NCBI GenBank assembly: GCA_945910005.1
Contig: OX246740.1
Location: 2,790,736-2,854,735 of the forward strand
Source: Isoperla grammatica
Taxonomy: Eukaryota > Arthropoda > Insecta > Plecoptera > Perlodidae
DNA length: 64,000 bases
Reading direction: 5' to 3'
The notes beneath the pieces are model-generated. The model did not search any database. It worked only from the letters and a program-made list of their open reading frames with translations, and was not told the origin of the DNA. Shown here in pieces: positions 24,001 through 32,627 of the stretch. The stretch's first letter is position 1, and each line of letters opens with the position of its first letter. The position numbers and the translations under genes are program-made.

Positions 24001-27000
24001 TCATTCCATGTTAAATATTGTCGTTAGTCAACTGTCTAACTGTCAATCGACAATATGTTTGTTTTGTATCTATAACAAAGGTATTCTCTGTCAAAAACCT
24101 TGTAAAACATTACTACAATGAATGATTTATATTTAAAAGTATTAAATATAAACGGTTTAAATGTTTGAATTGAGAAAACGAGGTGCAAAGATCGAGTTGG
24201 ACCCTTAAGTACTGCTAGCGCTGCGAGCGGCAGAAAGTCGCGCCTGAGACGCCCATTACCTAGATTTCTAGCTGTGTGGGTCCCCCCGTGCATCAATATC
24301 ATTCCAACGTAAGAAAAGTGATTGACAATTATTGAACTGTTGAACATGTGCAAAATATGGATAAAGCACATGGCTAAAATGCTCATTTTATGTCAACAAA
24401 CTCCCAAAATACACTATTTTAAATCCCAAATTCTTTAGGTAGGCCTACACAATAGTTTACCTGTTACCTCTTACTTCCATAGGGCTCTATCGTTGGACCG
24501 TAGGTCAATAGGCTACTGTCTGTATATATACGGGATGATATGTTCACTAAAAGTGTAGCTAAATAACCTGTGAAGTGGCTTGTGAATATAATAGATAATA
24601 TTTGTTGAATACCCTCTATATTAGACATGTAGCCATTCCCTGATACCTCCTTCCTTTCCTTCGTTCCTTTTCCTTCCTGCAGACAAGGCAATAGCCTGGC
24701 CAGCACTTCCGTACATGCAGTACCGCCATACCCTGCCTCAGTTGCCTTCCATGGGCGAGCCATCGTACAGAGCTAACGTGCAGCAGACAAACATGACAAC
24801 CGGTCCAGGTCCTAGTGTTTGGAAGTAAGTGTAGTGCCGTCAAATTCCGATTTATACGGGTATATGATGTGCTAATGTGACTGTGTTGATTGGACTCATT
24901 AGGAACATGAATAAATGTTTCATTAGGGGGGGGGGGGGGGGGTGTAAGCCTTGCTGCTGTTATGATCTTTAAATTCATTGTACTAGTTCTTTACATTAGG
25001 CCAACCACCAATACCAATAATTGGAAGATATTCATTCAATGACTTACCTGAGAAGTTTGATGGTTGGTAGTTGACGAGATGAAAGTTCACTGAAAATAAA
25101 AAATGTACCACAAATGTTCTATGAAAAGATCTTAGTCCCTTAGAAGAAGATGGCCCAGTGTCATTTTTTAAATTTCCTTTTTTAATGATTTCATCTTGCT
25201 AATTGGTCTGCTCTGTCACACTTCGAAGACAAGGTGTTCCCGTCAATACTCGGGCCAATTGCCATCTCTCAAGTCTCAACTGAACCTGAACCTGATTAAA
25301 GATTACATATTTATTCAGATTAACAATTATTTGTCAATAGAATAATGTCTAGTCCTAGGCCTATCTTCTCCTTCTTTTCGTATACCTACAATGACTTTCC
25401 CATTCCTGTTAGTTTTTTACCCGAAAATTGATCGGGATTGCGTCAGAAGTCAGGAAATTTAAATTCCCGCCTATTCAGTTAGTAAGGACACAGCTAGCAA
25501 AACACCCGCTAGATTGCAGTGTTCTTGCAAAATGTAGCGTCTGCTTGATGCAGTGGTATCTACCACTGAAGTATAAAATAAAATAAATAAATTCACATTT
25601 AGAGTCTACCCACTCAGTAACGAAACTGATTTGCAGTGGGTGACTTTAATTTTAAAGCGACTAAACCATCCCTGTAGGCTCCGAACACCATCGACGAGTG
25701 AGCGATAACCAATCAAAGATTGATATTTCAAATACGAAACATGAATCAGTGATTGGACAGTGCGACACCTGCGGACAAATGCCAGAATCAACAAGGCCGA
25801 TTCAGAACAACTTTAAATTTATTGAGTGCTTCGTTGCTAGGACGGCTCCAAAGTCACCATTTACTTATTCCTAAGACAAGAAGTAATGGAACTGAATCTT
25901 TATTAGAAGCTAAAAAACTTCTTCCTGGACCGGGATTTGAACCTGGGACCTTCTGCATTGGAAGCAGGGATGCTAACCACTGGACCAACGAGCTGTGTAT
26001 AGTAGTGTTGATAAAAGTAGTAAATTTACTCTATAAAATTGGCCAATTTCAAATATTATTGTTTGTTATTTAATATTTACTCGAAAGATTTCCCAATCCC
26101 GTCCAAGTTCCCGAATTTTCAAGTTCCACATTTTCAGTTTCAAATTTGAAGGATATTCTCATTAGTACATGTACACTCACTCCTAGTTTTAGGGCCTCTT
26201 TAGGAGCTCCTGTGCTTACTGGAATAGCCTAGAGATAAGAATCATCATCATCATCATCATCGACCATCATGTTTCTAACTGATTCGAGCTCTGCAAAAAC
26301 CAAATTTATTTACCTCCTTATTTGATGTCTATCTTGTCTCGATCCCGTCCGAACTTTCCTGCACACCACTATAAAATATGTACATAAAAGTCTGGTAATA
26401 TAATAAATGTGAACTTTTCAGCTGGCACCCCCAGCGCAGCCACCCCAACGGAAGCATCTTCTCTATTAATCCTCAACAATACCCCCGCCCCAAGCTATGT
26501 TCCCCAGAGTCCGGCCCCCTCGCAAACCTCCGTCATATCTACCCCCACAACCCCCGTCACGCCCGTCATCCCCTCAACCCCCGCGCAGGCGTCCGTAACG
26601 CAGACCAAAGTTGTCTTCCGCACAACCCCGCAGCTTCAGCAGCTGCAACAAATCAGGTAGGTCTACGTCTGTTGGTCGTGGATCTCTGTGATGGGCCTTG
26701 TTACATCCCTCATATACGTCAACTGCAATCTACACAGCCAAAATATGACTTCTGGCTAGGGGTGGGATAACTAATCGGTTAACCGATAAACCGCCCTTGG
26801 CTGGAAAACTGGTTAATGATTTTCCCGTCTCCGTTAACCGTGAGCTCCTCAACAATGCCAGCAAATACAAAACAAAGGTTGAAAAACTGATGTTTTTAAA
26901 TATAAACTGGCAAAACCGTTCTCACGTGAGTAGGCGGCTCACACGCACGCCTAACATTTAATAGGATTATTTAAATTAATTGTTTACTGCATATTTAATA

Positions 27001-29216
27001 ATATTTACCACGATTGTTTTAAGAATTTCAGTTAATCGGTTAACCGCGGTTAATATCGCCGATTAACCAATTAGTTAATTAACCGATTTATCCCACCCCT
27101 ACTTCTGGCTGTCTTAATTCGATTATTTTGTGTAGTTTAATTCCCATTTGGTTCGAAATAAAAACATTGTAAAAGTGAGGCCTGCCGGGTATTATAAGCA
27201 GCTAATAAGGAAATTAATATGAGTTAATAAAGTAACTATTAGATGGATTTTCCACATAAGTTATTGGCTGCTGGTGCTGACTTCATTATTTAGCTCGTAA
27301 TACTGGCCCTGAATTAATATAATATTTACAATAATGTTAATGAATCAGTGCGTCCTAAGGCTCCAGCCCATGTATGCGTGCAATCATCCATTTCGTTCGG
27401 TTCGTCCAATCACAGCCCATACTCATTCAACTTACGAGGTACTGGCTGAGATTGGATGAACCGAAAAAACGGACGCATCGGACCCATACATAAGCTGGAG
27501 GGCTGGAGCCTTTATGCATCGTGGTGTTTGACTCGTCCTCAAACATTTTGTGTGTAGAAGTCGACGACTCCAATTCAAGTAAATTTGTGTAGGCCTAAGA
27601 CTATTCCATGATTAAACTGATCATAATTCATACTGTATTGGGAGCTTGCTAGAAATTCCTAATGGTTTGTATTGTAAATAAATATTAAATTCACAATTGT
27701 ACAAATAGACCTCTTTACATCACAACTGAATAAAACATTATAGCTTCTGAAACATATTGTTGGTAATTGTAGTTATATTCGTGTATTGTATGTGGTCTCG
27801 TTATTGTTCTAGGTTGCAGCCCGTCACAGCTGCTCAACCTGGGAATCCGTTATTACAGAGGAAGGGAGGCCTTTCTTTGTCACGGACGCAAATGTTGGAA
27901 GCTCAAGACATGTTTAGGACAGCGAACAAAGTCACGCGACCAGAGAAGGCTTTGATTCTTGGTTTCATGGCCGGATCAAGAGGTAAGCAACTTGTGCATA
28001 GAGACGAACTAAGGTGTGTAGCCTACTTCACGAAACGCTGTTTGTGAAGTCGTACGTCCACCTAAATACATAGTATATATGTATTAAAGTATTTGATAGC
28101 AAATACAGTACAGTAGTGTGTTCATTTCTGTATACTACTGAGTTTAGGCATGATAGCCTAAATGATAACTTAAGGCACTGGATCCTTTGAAATTATTCTA
28201 CATCCATACTCATATTATGAAAGGGAGGTGTGTCTTTACTGGGCTGCTAGACACATGATTACTCCGTAAAGTGAGATGCGGGCATAAAAAAACGAAAGGA
28301 AAAATCAATTATAAAAACGAGCCCAAGATGTACTCGTCACTAAAAGATCTACCTAGGTTAGGTATAGTATTTAAGATGAAGTTAGCATTGGCAGGCCTCA
28401 ATATCATAAAAAATAAATAGTGGAATGTTTGTAAATTAGGCCTACTTATAATTACTCAAAAAAGCCCCCCCCCCCCCTCCCCCGCCAAGAAGGCGGTCGA
28501 TTTTAGGCATGATCCATATGGTCGTGGTCGCCATCTTTTTTTCAATGAGCACTGTGAAAAATGATCAGATTACATCGTGACACCTAACACTGCCCCATTG
28601 TATGCAAAATAAATTAAAATAAGTATAATCAGGAAATAGGTAATAATAAAGTAAGATAGAAGGTAAAACACCTCATATAAATATCAGTTCCTCCCAAGCT
28701 TCCCAGTCTTGCAACTTGGTCTTGAAATTCACAATTTGGACCAGTCATAATCTCGAAAGTGTGTTGTACTGCCCGACCCGATTTTTTCGGGCATAATTTA
28801 CGGCCTGACCCGACCTCGGGTAAATTTTGTTACCCGAAAAATACCCGTTTTTCAGGTACCAGCACATCTCTATATATAATATGCTACCTGCAGGTTGCTT
28901 GCTCTGGCCTACACGTGAATTAAAACAATGCCAGGCTTTACTTACTAAATTTGCTTTGTATTCCACAGACAACCCTTGTCCGCATCTTGGCAACATAGTG
29001 ACGATAAAGCTGTCCGAGAACCAAGAGAATGTGATACAAGCGGACGAGACCTCGCTGACGATGACAGTCGAGACTCACTTCCAGATGAACTACAACACCG
29101 GCGAGTGGAAGAGGATCAAGAAGTTCCGCAAGATGGACGACTCGTTGATCCAGACGGTGACCCAGGTGAAGCCGGCCAACGTCGCGCCCATCGTGGCTTC
29201 GACCCCCGCCACTTAA
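11870..29216 (+). CDS. NELFA: negative elongation factor A (NELF-A), complete spliced gene
   Basis: NELF-A is a subunit of the negative elongation factor complex that holds RNA polymerase II in promoter-proximal pausing in the nucleus. I reconstruct join(11870..12079, 12222..12402, 14238..14489, 15739..15921, 23604..23822, 24683..24824, 26435..26656, 27813..27982, 28969..29216). This is 1827 nt, about 608 aa; human NELFA is 528 aa. Exons 1-3 give the conserved N-terminal helical domain (SDTSLWLHNKLG, QVKLKLLLSFFHIPRR, LECHYLNKN). Exon 4 has TPLKGIP. Exons 5-7 are a Pro/Ser/Thr-rich, low-complexity linker. Exons 8-9 contain the signature NKVTRPEKALILGFMAGSR and the C-terminal FQMNYNTGEWKRIKKF. 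The start is the only in-frame ATG before WLHNK. Phases match at all joints. The exon 6/7 border has two in-frame choices. Confidence 0.93.
12222..12402 (+). CDS. NELFA: NELFA exon 2
   Basis: Follows TTTTCAG. Encodes WRLELEEILEVAQVDSEQWV and ends LVNDLKKL plus one base before GTAAGT. Aligns with the second part of the NELF-A N-terminal domain. Confidence 0.9.
12813..13295. mobile_element. non-autonomous DNA element with TAGGGTCAACC ends
   Basis: TAGGGTCAACC at 12813 is matched by GGTTGACCCTA ending at 13295, and the similarity runs on for about 30 bp (AATA..CGAAC). No transposase frame lies between. The superfamily is not clear because I see no exact target duplication. It lies in NELFA intron 2. 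Confidence 0.6.
13648..14034. mobile_element. degenerate hAT-like element
   Basis: The right end reads TAGGGCTGCCCAACGAT on the minus strand. The left end has GGCTGCCGACTGCCCAACGAT. TAGGGCTG-type ends are common in hAT elements. I found no clean 8-bp duplication. It lies in NELFA intron 2. Confidence 0.5.
14238..14489 (+). CDS. NELFA: NELFA exon 3
   Basis: Follows ATTTTCAG. Encodes KVPTDLGMLPLECHYLNKNS and VKHFTVKRKPKAAALRVELL, both strongly conserved in NELF-A. Donor A/GTAAGC, phase 1. Confidence 0.92.
15739..15921 (+). CDS. NELFA: NELFA exon 4
   Basis: Follows TTTTCCAG and continues as TPLKGIPSRVPAAGFKSPL, then GVKLLPI and a basic AKKRKRQQ that could serve as a nuclear localisation signal. 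Donor G/GTAAAT, phase 1. Confidence 0.9.
16669..17204. mobile_element. hAT-like MITE with 8-bp target duplication
   Basis: TAGAGATGCAAG at the left end is perfectly inverted at the right end, and CTAATAGT flanks both sides (16661-16668, 17205-17212). The 8-bp duplication and TAGAGATGC-type end are hAT features. The 536-bp body repeats AACACCATAA several times and is non-coding. It lies in NELFA intron 4. Confidence 0.85.
17213..17928. other. intron 4 sequence with C homopolymer
   Basis: A run of about 17 C lies at 17332-17348. The plus-strand open frame 17274-17645 crosses it, has no recognisable domain and no matching splice signals, and is not called as a gene. Confidence 0.4.
17929..18200 (+). 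mobile_element. SINE, 5'-truncated copy
   Basis: Matches the body of the tRNA-headed SINE at 25572-25994 from its CAACGAAGCACTCAATAAAT segment to the ATTT-repeat tail (18177-18200). The tRNA-like head is missing. Confidence 0.8.
18840..20605 (-). mobile_element. 5'-truncated non-LTR retrotransposon (LINE)
   Basis: The 3' half of a LINE, antisense to NELFA in intron 4. After the ORF stop come about 95 bases of 3' UTR ending AATAAAATTATCTATCTA, the microsatellite-like tail usual for such elements. The endonuclease part is absent: upstream of the first ATG there is an in-frame TAA and then unrelated sequence. Confidence 0.85.
18938..20605 (-). CDS. LINE reverse transcriptase, N-terminally truncated
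   Basis: An open frame of 555 aa. Visible RT motifs are KAAGNDNVS (res. 7-15), NYRPISLTS (66-74), FIDISKAFDSVNH with catalytic Asp138 (136-148), GVPQGSVLGP (194-203) and FADD with the catalytic pair (226-229). The thumb and C-terminal region follow (YLGILID, IRPVIEYA, LQRRAAKFV). The order is that of Jockey/CR1-group ORF2 proteins. It has no endonuclease domain, so it cannot be an autonomous element. The long uninterrupted frame suggests a fairly recent insertion. Confidence 0.85.
   Translation of the reverse strand: MGMKPHKAAGNDNVSIDYLKTVQKAIVPYLRVLYNASMNNCQIPMDWKKAIVTPIFKGGNKAEAGNYRPISLTSVVCKVLEKLITNHIHEYCEGAGWFTETQHGFRKGYSCEMQLAGLIQDLTDVYDTGGRTDVIFIDISKAFDSVNHTLLIKTLKELPIDKRIVSWIGEFLRGRTQKVRVGDAVSKEVEVISGVPQGSVLGPTLFLIFINSVSDGIEAKIKIRLFADDCVAYLEIKKVEDCHELQSGLDNLYVKIAQKKLKVNSIKSAALTIGRGNKDVGRMIYSLGGDPVQNREEVNYLGILIDSELKWTKQVERATSKAFQRLYFIMRILKSSSKRAKALAYKTLIRPVIEYAGAIWDTCNLKNTNKIESLQRRAAKFVNGGRWVIKQTEEKKVGDLNLKQIKVELKKRKLPTIGKKEQLAIGLANTVKEEGIKEGNIKLVQYAHKSVSETLKKLKWDSLQKRRKIARLAYLYRAFRGEMPWKEIKGRMFKARYVGRRDHKYKMERDVKYRRKGLNSLVEMGIVEWNDLPEEVFKDLPAVSIFRSRLKNVLI
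20661..22437. mobile_element. P-element-like DNA transposon, internally deleted
   Basis: The left end starts CATGGTCCAACGATACTTTA and the right end, on the other strand, CATGGTAGAACGATCTTACT. Similarity continues into subterminal blocks containing TGACGTCAC. GGGGTGTTA lies directly outside both ends (20652-20660 and 22438-22446), an 8- to 9-bp target duplication; P elements make 8 bp. Inside is a THAP-domain exon, the DNA-binding domain of P transposases, but no catalytic part. The element is 1777 bp and lies in NELFA intron 4 only about 55 bases from the LINE 5' end. Confidence 0.8.
21624..21922 (-). CDS. THAP zinc-finger exon of P-element-like transposase
   Basis: The ATG is at 21922. The first 70 residues form a THAP-type C2CH zinc finger: Cys4, Cys9, Trp40, Cys58 and His61, with the FP and ICSNHF motifs in place. 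An acidic tail follows, and the exon ends at a good donor, AAAATT/GTAAGT (21623). No further transposase exons are found to the left. The AVPTIF end of many THAP domains is not obvious. A host THAP gene is the alternative, but the terminal repeats and target duplication favour a transposon. Confidence 0.75.
22602..23365. mobile_element. hAT-like element with 8-bp target duplication
   Basis: The ends TAGGGGGGTGCGAA and, inverted, TAGGGCTGTGCGAA continue into AT-rich arms with TTCGAACCGA. GAAATGTA flanks both sides (22594-22601, 23366-23373). The minus-strand frame 22791-23009 (KMKRRKGEHEHY and an acidic stretch) may be a scrap of transposase but is not recognisable. NELFA intron 4. Confidence 0.8.
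23604..23822 (+). CDS. NELFA: NELFA exon 5
   Basis: Follows GCTCGCAG after the 7.7-kb intron 4. Encodes an Ala/Gln-rich start, then EKEDKTPDYAVGLTAM, which matches the TPDYAAGL region of human NELF-A, and a Pro-rich tail. It is much more GC-rich than the intron. Donor C/GTGAGT, phase 1. Confidence 0.9.
24683..24824 (+). CDS. NELFA: NELFA exon 6
   Basis: Follows CTTCCTGCAG. Encodes AWPALPYMQYRHTLPQLPSM, part of the variable linker. The strong donor GGAA/GTAAGT leaves phase 2. A weaker donor at 24808/24809 (CAG/GTCCTA) leaves phase 1. Confidence 0.75.
25572..25994 (-). mobile_element. tRNA-derived SINE, full-length copy
   Basis: On the minus strand the 5' head (about 25994-25920) is tRNA-like: GGTCCAGTGGTTAGCAT as A-box/D-arm, CTGCTTCCAATGCAG as an anticodon-like hairpin, and the B box GGTTCAAATCC (plus 25933-25943). 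It resembles tRNA-Gly(TCC). A body of about 320 bp and a tail of TTTA repeats follow. Truncated relatives lie at 17929-18200, 33895-34207 and 2699-2746. NELFA intron 6. Confidence 0.82.
26435..26656 (+). CDS. NELFA: NELFA exon 7
   Basis: Pro/Ser/Thr-rich linker that ends LQQLQQI before AG/GTAGGT. With the strong exon 6 donor the in-frame acceptor is CCCCCAG at 26434. With the weaker donor it would be TTTTCAG at 26421. Confidence 0.75.
26757..27101. mobile_element. hAT MITE with 8-bp target duplication
   Basis: Perfect terminal repeats TAGGGGTGGGATAA and the 8-bp duplication CTTCTGGC (26749-26756, 27102-27109). Inside, TCGGTTAACCG-type palindromes occur at both ends. It is 345 bp, non-coding, in NELFA intron 7. 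Confidence 0.88.
27357..27512. mobile_element. short MITE with AAGGCTCCAGCCC ends
   Basis: Both ends read AAGGCTCCAGCCC, and the arms continue with ATGTATG and TCCAATC...CAGCC over about 65 bp. It is 156 bp, non-coding. No clear target duplication. NELFA intron 7. Confidence 0.65.
27813..27982 (+). CDS. NELFA: NELFA exon 8
   Basis: Follows GTTCTAG. Holds the most conserved C-terminal block: LSLSRTQMLEAQDMF and NKVTRPEKALILGFMAGSR. Donor G/GTAAGC, phase 1. Confidence 0.95.
28770..28868. repeat. hAT-like terminal fragment
   Basis: Repeated GACCCG / CGGGTA / CCCGAAAAA motifs end in CAGCACATCTCTA, the inverse of a TAGAGATGTGC-type hAT end. Only one end is found. It sits just upstream of NELFA exon 9. 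Confidence 0.4.
28969..29216 (+). CDS. NELFA: NELFA exon 9 with stop codon
   Basis: Follows TTCCACAG. Encodes DNPCPHLGNIVTIKLSENQE and FQMNYNTGEWKRIKKFRKM, then about 25 residues beyond the usual end, and TAA at 29214-29216. The stop is followed at once by G/GTAACC, a probable donor of a 3'-UTR intron. Confidence 0.92.
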
Positions 29217-29955
29217 GGTAACCGCGTTCCCATCTCGTTCTCTGAATACCTGGAAATAGGATTGTCAACAATAATCGTGTATTGATAAATATCGCGATGG
29301 TAATTATTGTACAATATTGAATTCTATGCGATATCGCGATAATCGTGGCAACGATTTTATTTTGAATTTGACGCCCGTTTTTTTTTAATTGAATGAATCG
29401 CGGTGGTGAGGGAGTGCGGTATCCTTTGGTACGGGTCAGTTTGTACTAGAAGCGGTCGCGGACGAATATTTAAGCACATGACGAAGCAGCATAGTTGAAA
29501 GTTACCATTTTTCAGGTGTGTGGCAATTTTTTTATGTAGGCCCAATATAATACGAAATTAATGTTTTTTGAATCGGTTATTTTAATGTGTTTTACATCAC
29601 AAGTTTCAATATGTAAACAACAAGTTGCCATTGTCCGTCATATTGCCAAAATCATGTTGAAATGCATTCTGGGTCGCTCCCAGCAGTGGCGTTACGAAAT
29701 TATGTCCCTACTGATTAGCTGAGCTGGTTATAACGGTAGTCTGCACTCTGCACCTTTCCTGCACTGGCGACTCGACTCAGATTTCATGAAAAGATCGCTC
29801 GTGTCGTCGAGTAGGCCTACCAACTACTCGACTCAACTCGCACATCCCTACACATGAGATAACGACAAAATAGGCTAGAGATAAAAGTACTATGCAAAAT
29901 AAAAAGTAAATCATGGTATGTTAAATGTCTGCTATTTTCTGTTAATTATTTTCAG

Positions 29956-30670
29956 GGAGAAAAAATTTGAGAGCTATATGGGAAAGGATATTGTGTCGGA
30001 CCACACTTTGCCCACTGAAGCTGAGAACTGCCACCGTTTTTACAAGGACTCTCATGTTCCCATTCTATTCAATTAAATCACAGTCAAATGAGTCGATTTA
30101 TGTTGTTGGGGTTCGCTAAATGATGTACGTACTCAAATATGAAGCAGGCCACTGCAAACAAATACACCATTGCATTGTTTAAAAAAATCTGTCTAATTAT
30201 TGTTACTTGTCTCAAAAGCAATATAAAAATTGGTCATTGATGCATAGGCCTAGGCCTACCAGAATTTGCTGATACCAATTTAATTTTATAATTAATCAAT
30301 TGACCATTTTTTGCAAACTAAGTTGTTAAACTAAACTGTGCTTGTGGACTGAAAGCTCTATTTGGTGGGGAAGTAAAATTCTCAATGTGTTTTTTAAGAG
30401 GTAGAAGTATTGGTCTGCTAATGTTTTGATACCGATTCTATCAATTTACTACTCGCGGGTATCAGCCAATTCCCTGCATTGGTGTGTGTTCATCTCTAAT
30501 ACAGATTTATGCTGCAAAATAGAATACTACGAAAAATATTTCAAAATCAAATTTATGATACATACAGTAGGCTACTCATCTCTTTCAAATTTGCCCCTGC
30601 ATATTATGCTGCCCAGCTGTTGCTTTATTTGCCATGTATTGTATTCAATAAATATTTTATGATATGCTGC
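29956..30670 (+). other. NELFA: probable NELFA 3'-UTR exon
   Basis: TTATTTTCAG ends at 29955 and would pair with the donor at 29218, right after the stop codon. The sequence that follows is non-coding. AATAAA at 30647-30652 is a good candidate end. The exon is inferred from splice signals only. Confidence 0.5.
30647..30652 (+). terminator. NELFA: candidate NELFA poly(A) signal
   Basis: Perfect AATAAA about 1.4 kb after the stop codon, in AT-rich sequence. Confidence 0.45.
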
Positions 30671-32539
30671 TAATTCTAACTAAGCTGAAGTGTGATTTTC
30701 AACAACAAATTAATACATACTAAAGGAAAATGGAGCCTATGACACTGAAATGTACGCTCATAAGACACCTGATGTACACATGTTTTAAATGGGCTAGTTT
30801 GATTGCAGAAGTCAACGTTTTGGTTTTGAGTTTAAATTTGATTATGGGCACAAGTTTTTATGTTAAAACTTAGGCTACTATCTGACTGATTGAGTGAGCT
30901 TTGGTCTTATAACGGGCTGTTAAATATCATTAGTACCAGCCTAAATTTAGTCTCGGGCTAAAATGTAGTGCGGGCCGGAATTGTGAATGAGTATTATGAA
31001 CTGAATTTGGCCCCCCACTAAGCTAGCTGTGGTTTCATATTTTTGCGTCAGTGCTGGCAATAGATTTTTTCAATAGGTAGGCCTAATTGCTATTAAATGA
31101 TATATCTCGCATTGAAGTCAACATGGAGAGTGGGATAAAAAAAGTCACATAAATACTGTTTTTTTGATACTGCGACAAATTCAGATTACTCAGTAGCAAA
31201 TACTGTACCCAGAAATTGGTGGGAATTGTATAGAGAAACACTGAGGAAGTAGCCTAGGCACGTTTACTTACTATGTCACAGGTGATTTTATGTATTTAAG
31301 AAACGTATTAATAATTAACCGCTTTTCATCGGAATAGCTGTCAGTGACAGTCAACGACACCATATTTTATGAAGATAACAACTTAACCCAAAGCTAAAAT
31401 TTAGCCGGGGCATTGATGAGCGGCCAAGAAATTTAGGCCTGGACTAAAATTTGGACCACTGCTAAGTGCTAGCTGGCTGGCTGTTGTAATACTGTACACA
31501 TTTTCAACTTTAGCCCAGTGGTAAATGTTTAGTGTTTAGTGGCACGTTATAGGATAGGGCCTAGCCTAGGTTAAGTACCTAAAGTCATGTGTGTTTAGAA
31601 GGCGAGATGAGTGGAAGGTTGGGACTTGTGTGATCAATTGGTCCATGACTGAGACACTGAAACCTTGGTTATCCCAAGTTCTCATTATGAAAACAACAGA
31701 AATGAAGTGTTTCATTCACCATTATCTTATAAATCATTCACCCATCTAATTTATTTACTGACTTTTTTGTTCAAACTTGTTTCTTAGTAGAGCTGACATT
31801 ATTTGGTTCTAGGTATAATATACTTAACGACAAATCATAGGCCTATAATGGCGCGTACTCGACAATTGGTCGCATAACGAAATTGGATTCATGTTATTGT
31901 TTTAGTAAAGTTTTCTTTCAGTTGATGTCATTAAGTTTGTTTGCTAGTCAATTTTTTGTAGGGCCTATGTGCAAAGTACTGTATATAGTATGCTATACTG
32001 TATTTACCTGAATCTGAGATGAATAATTTATCTAGTATTATTTAGTACAGTTCATGTCGAGCTTAATACAAAATATTATGTAATATATGATAAATAAGTA
32101 TTGGAAGAATTTTTATTAAGGTGCGTTATTGTGTTTGATCTCAAAAATCACTTGAATACAAGAATTAGTGTAAAATCTTGCATGACAAAGAACCATGCTC
32201 GCAAAGTTCGAATACTGCAACTGGTTGCATTTGTTGGGTTTTTACTTTATGGTAGTTCTTATGAAATTGAATGTTGGTTATTAATCATTAACCACATATT
32301 TAATATTGTGTAGTGTTTTTTTAGTGTTTTTAGTTTACGTATTAGTATTACTAAAGCAAGCTTGCCTTCCTCATAACCATGTTCTTAAAACTACCTTAAA
32401 TCCTAATATGTATCTAACACATTTTTAGATATGAAATATGAATGCATTCACTCATGCCTTCCTCTCACATTGCCTCCCAAATATGCTAATAGCCTAGTTA
32501 AACACTCACCTAGGCTTTCGGGGCCCGAGTCAATCACTA
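30671..32539 (+). other. intergenic DNA, no gene seen
   Basis: AT-rich, with scattered TAGGCCTA motifs and short open frames only. I see no exon, RNA gene or clear transposon end. Confidence 0.5.
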
Positions 32540-32587
32540 AACTTGAACTTGGCTTTCGGGTGCAGCCGCGTCGATTATTGCTTAAAA

Positions 32588-32627
32588 GCTGACGTTTCGG
32601 GCAGGTTACACTACCCATCTTCAGAGC
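32588..32627 (-). ncRNA. hammerhead-ribozyme-like motif
   Basis: On the minus strand, CTGAAGA fits the core CUGANGA. It is followed by a short stem GGGTA...TGCCC and then GAAAC with GTC. This order is that of the hammerhead ribozymes found in Penelope-like retroelements. Stems I and III are not clear, so activity is uncertain. No coding part of such an element is nearby. Confidence 0.4.

Noticed and set aside
25915..25994. Functional tRNA-Gly gene on the minus strand
   Set aside because: The acceptor stem is poor and the sequence continues into a SINE body with a TTTA tail that is repeated elsewhere.
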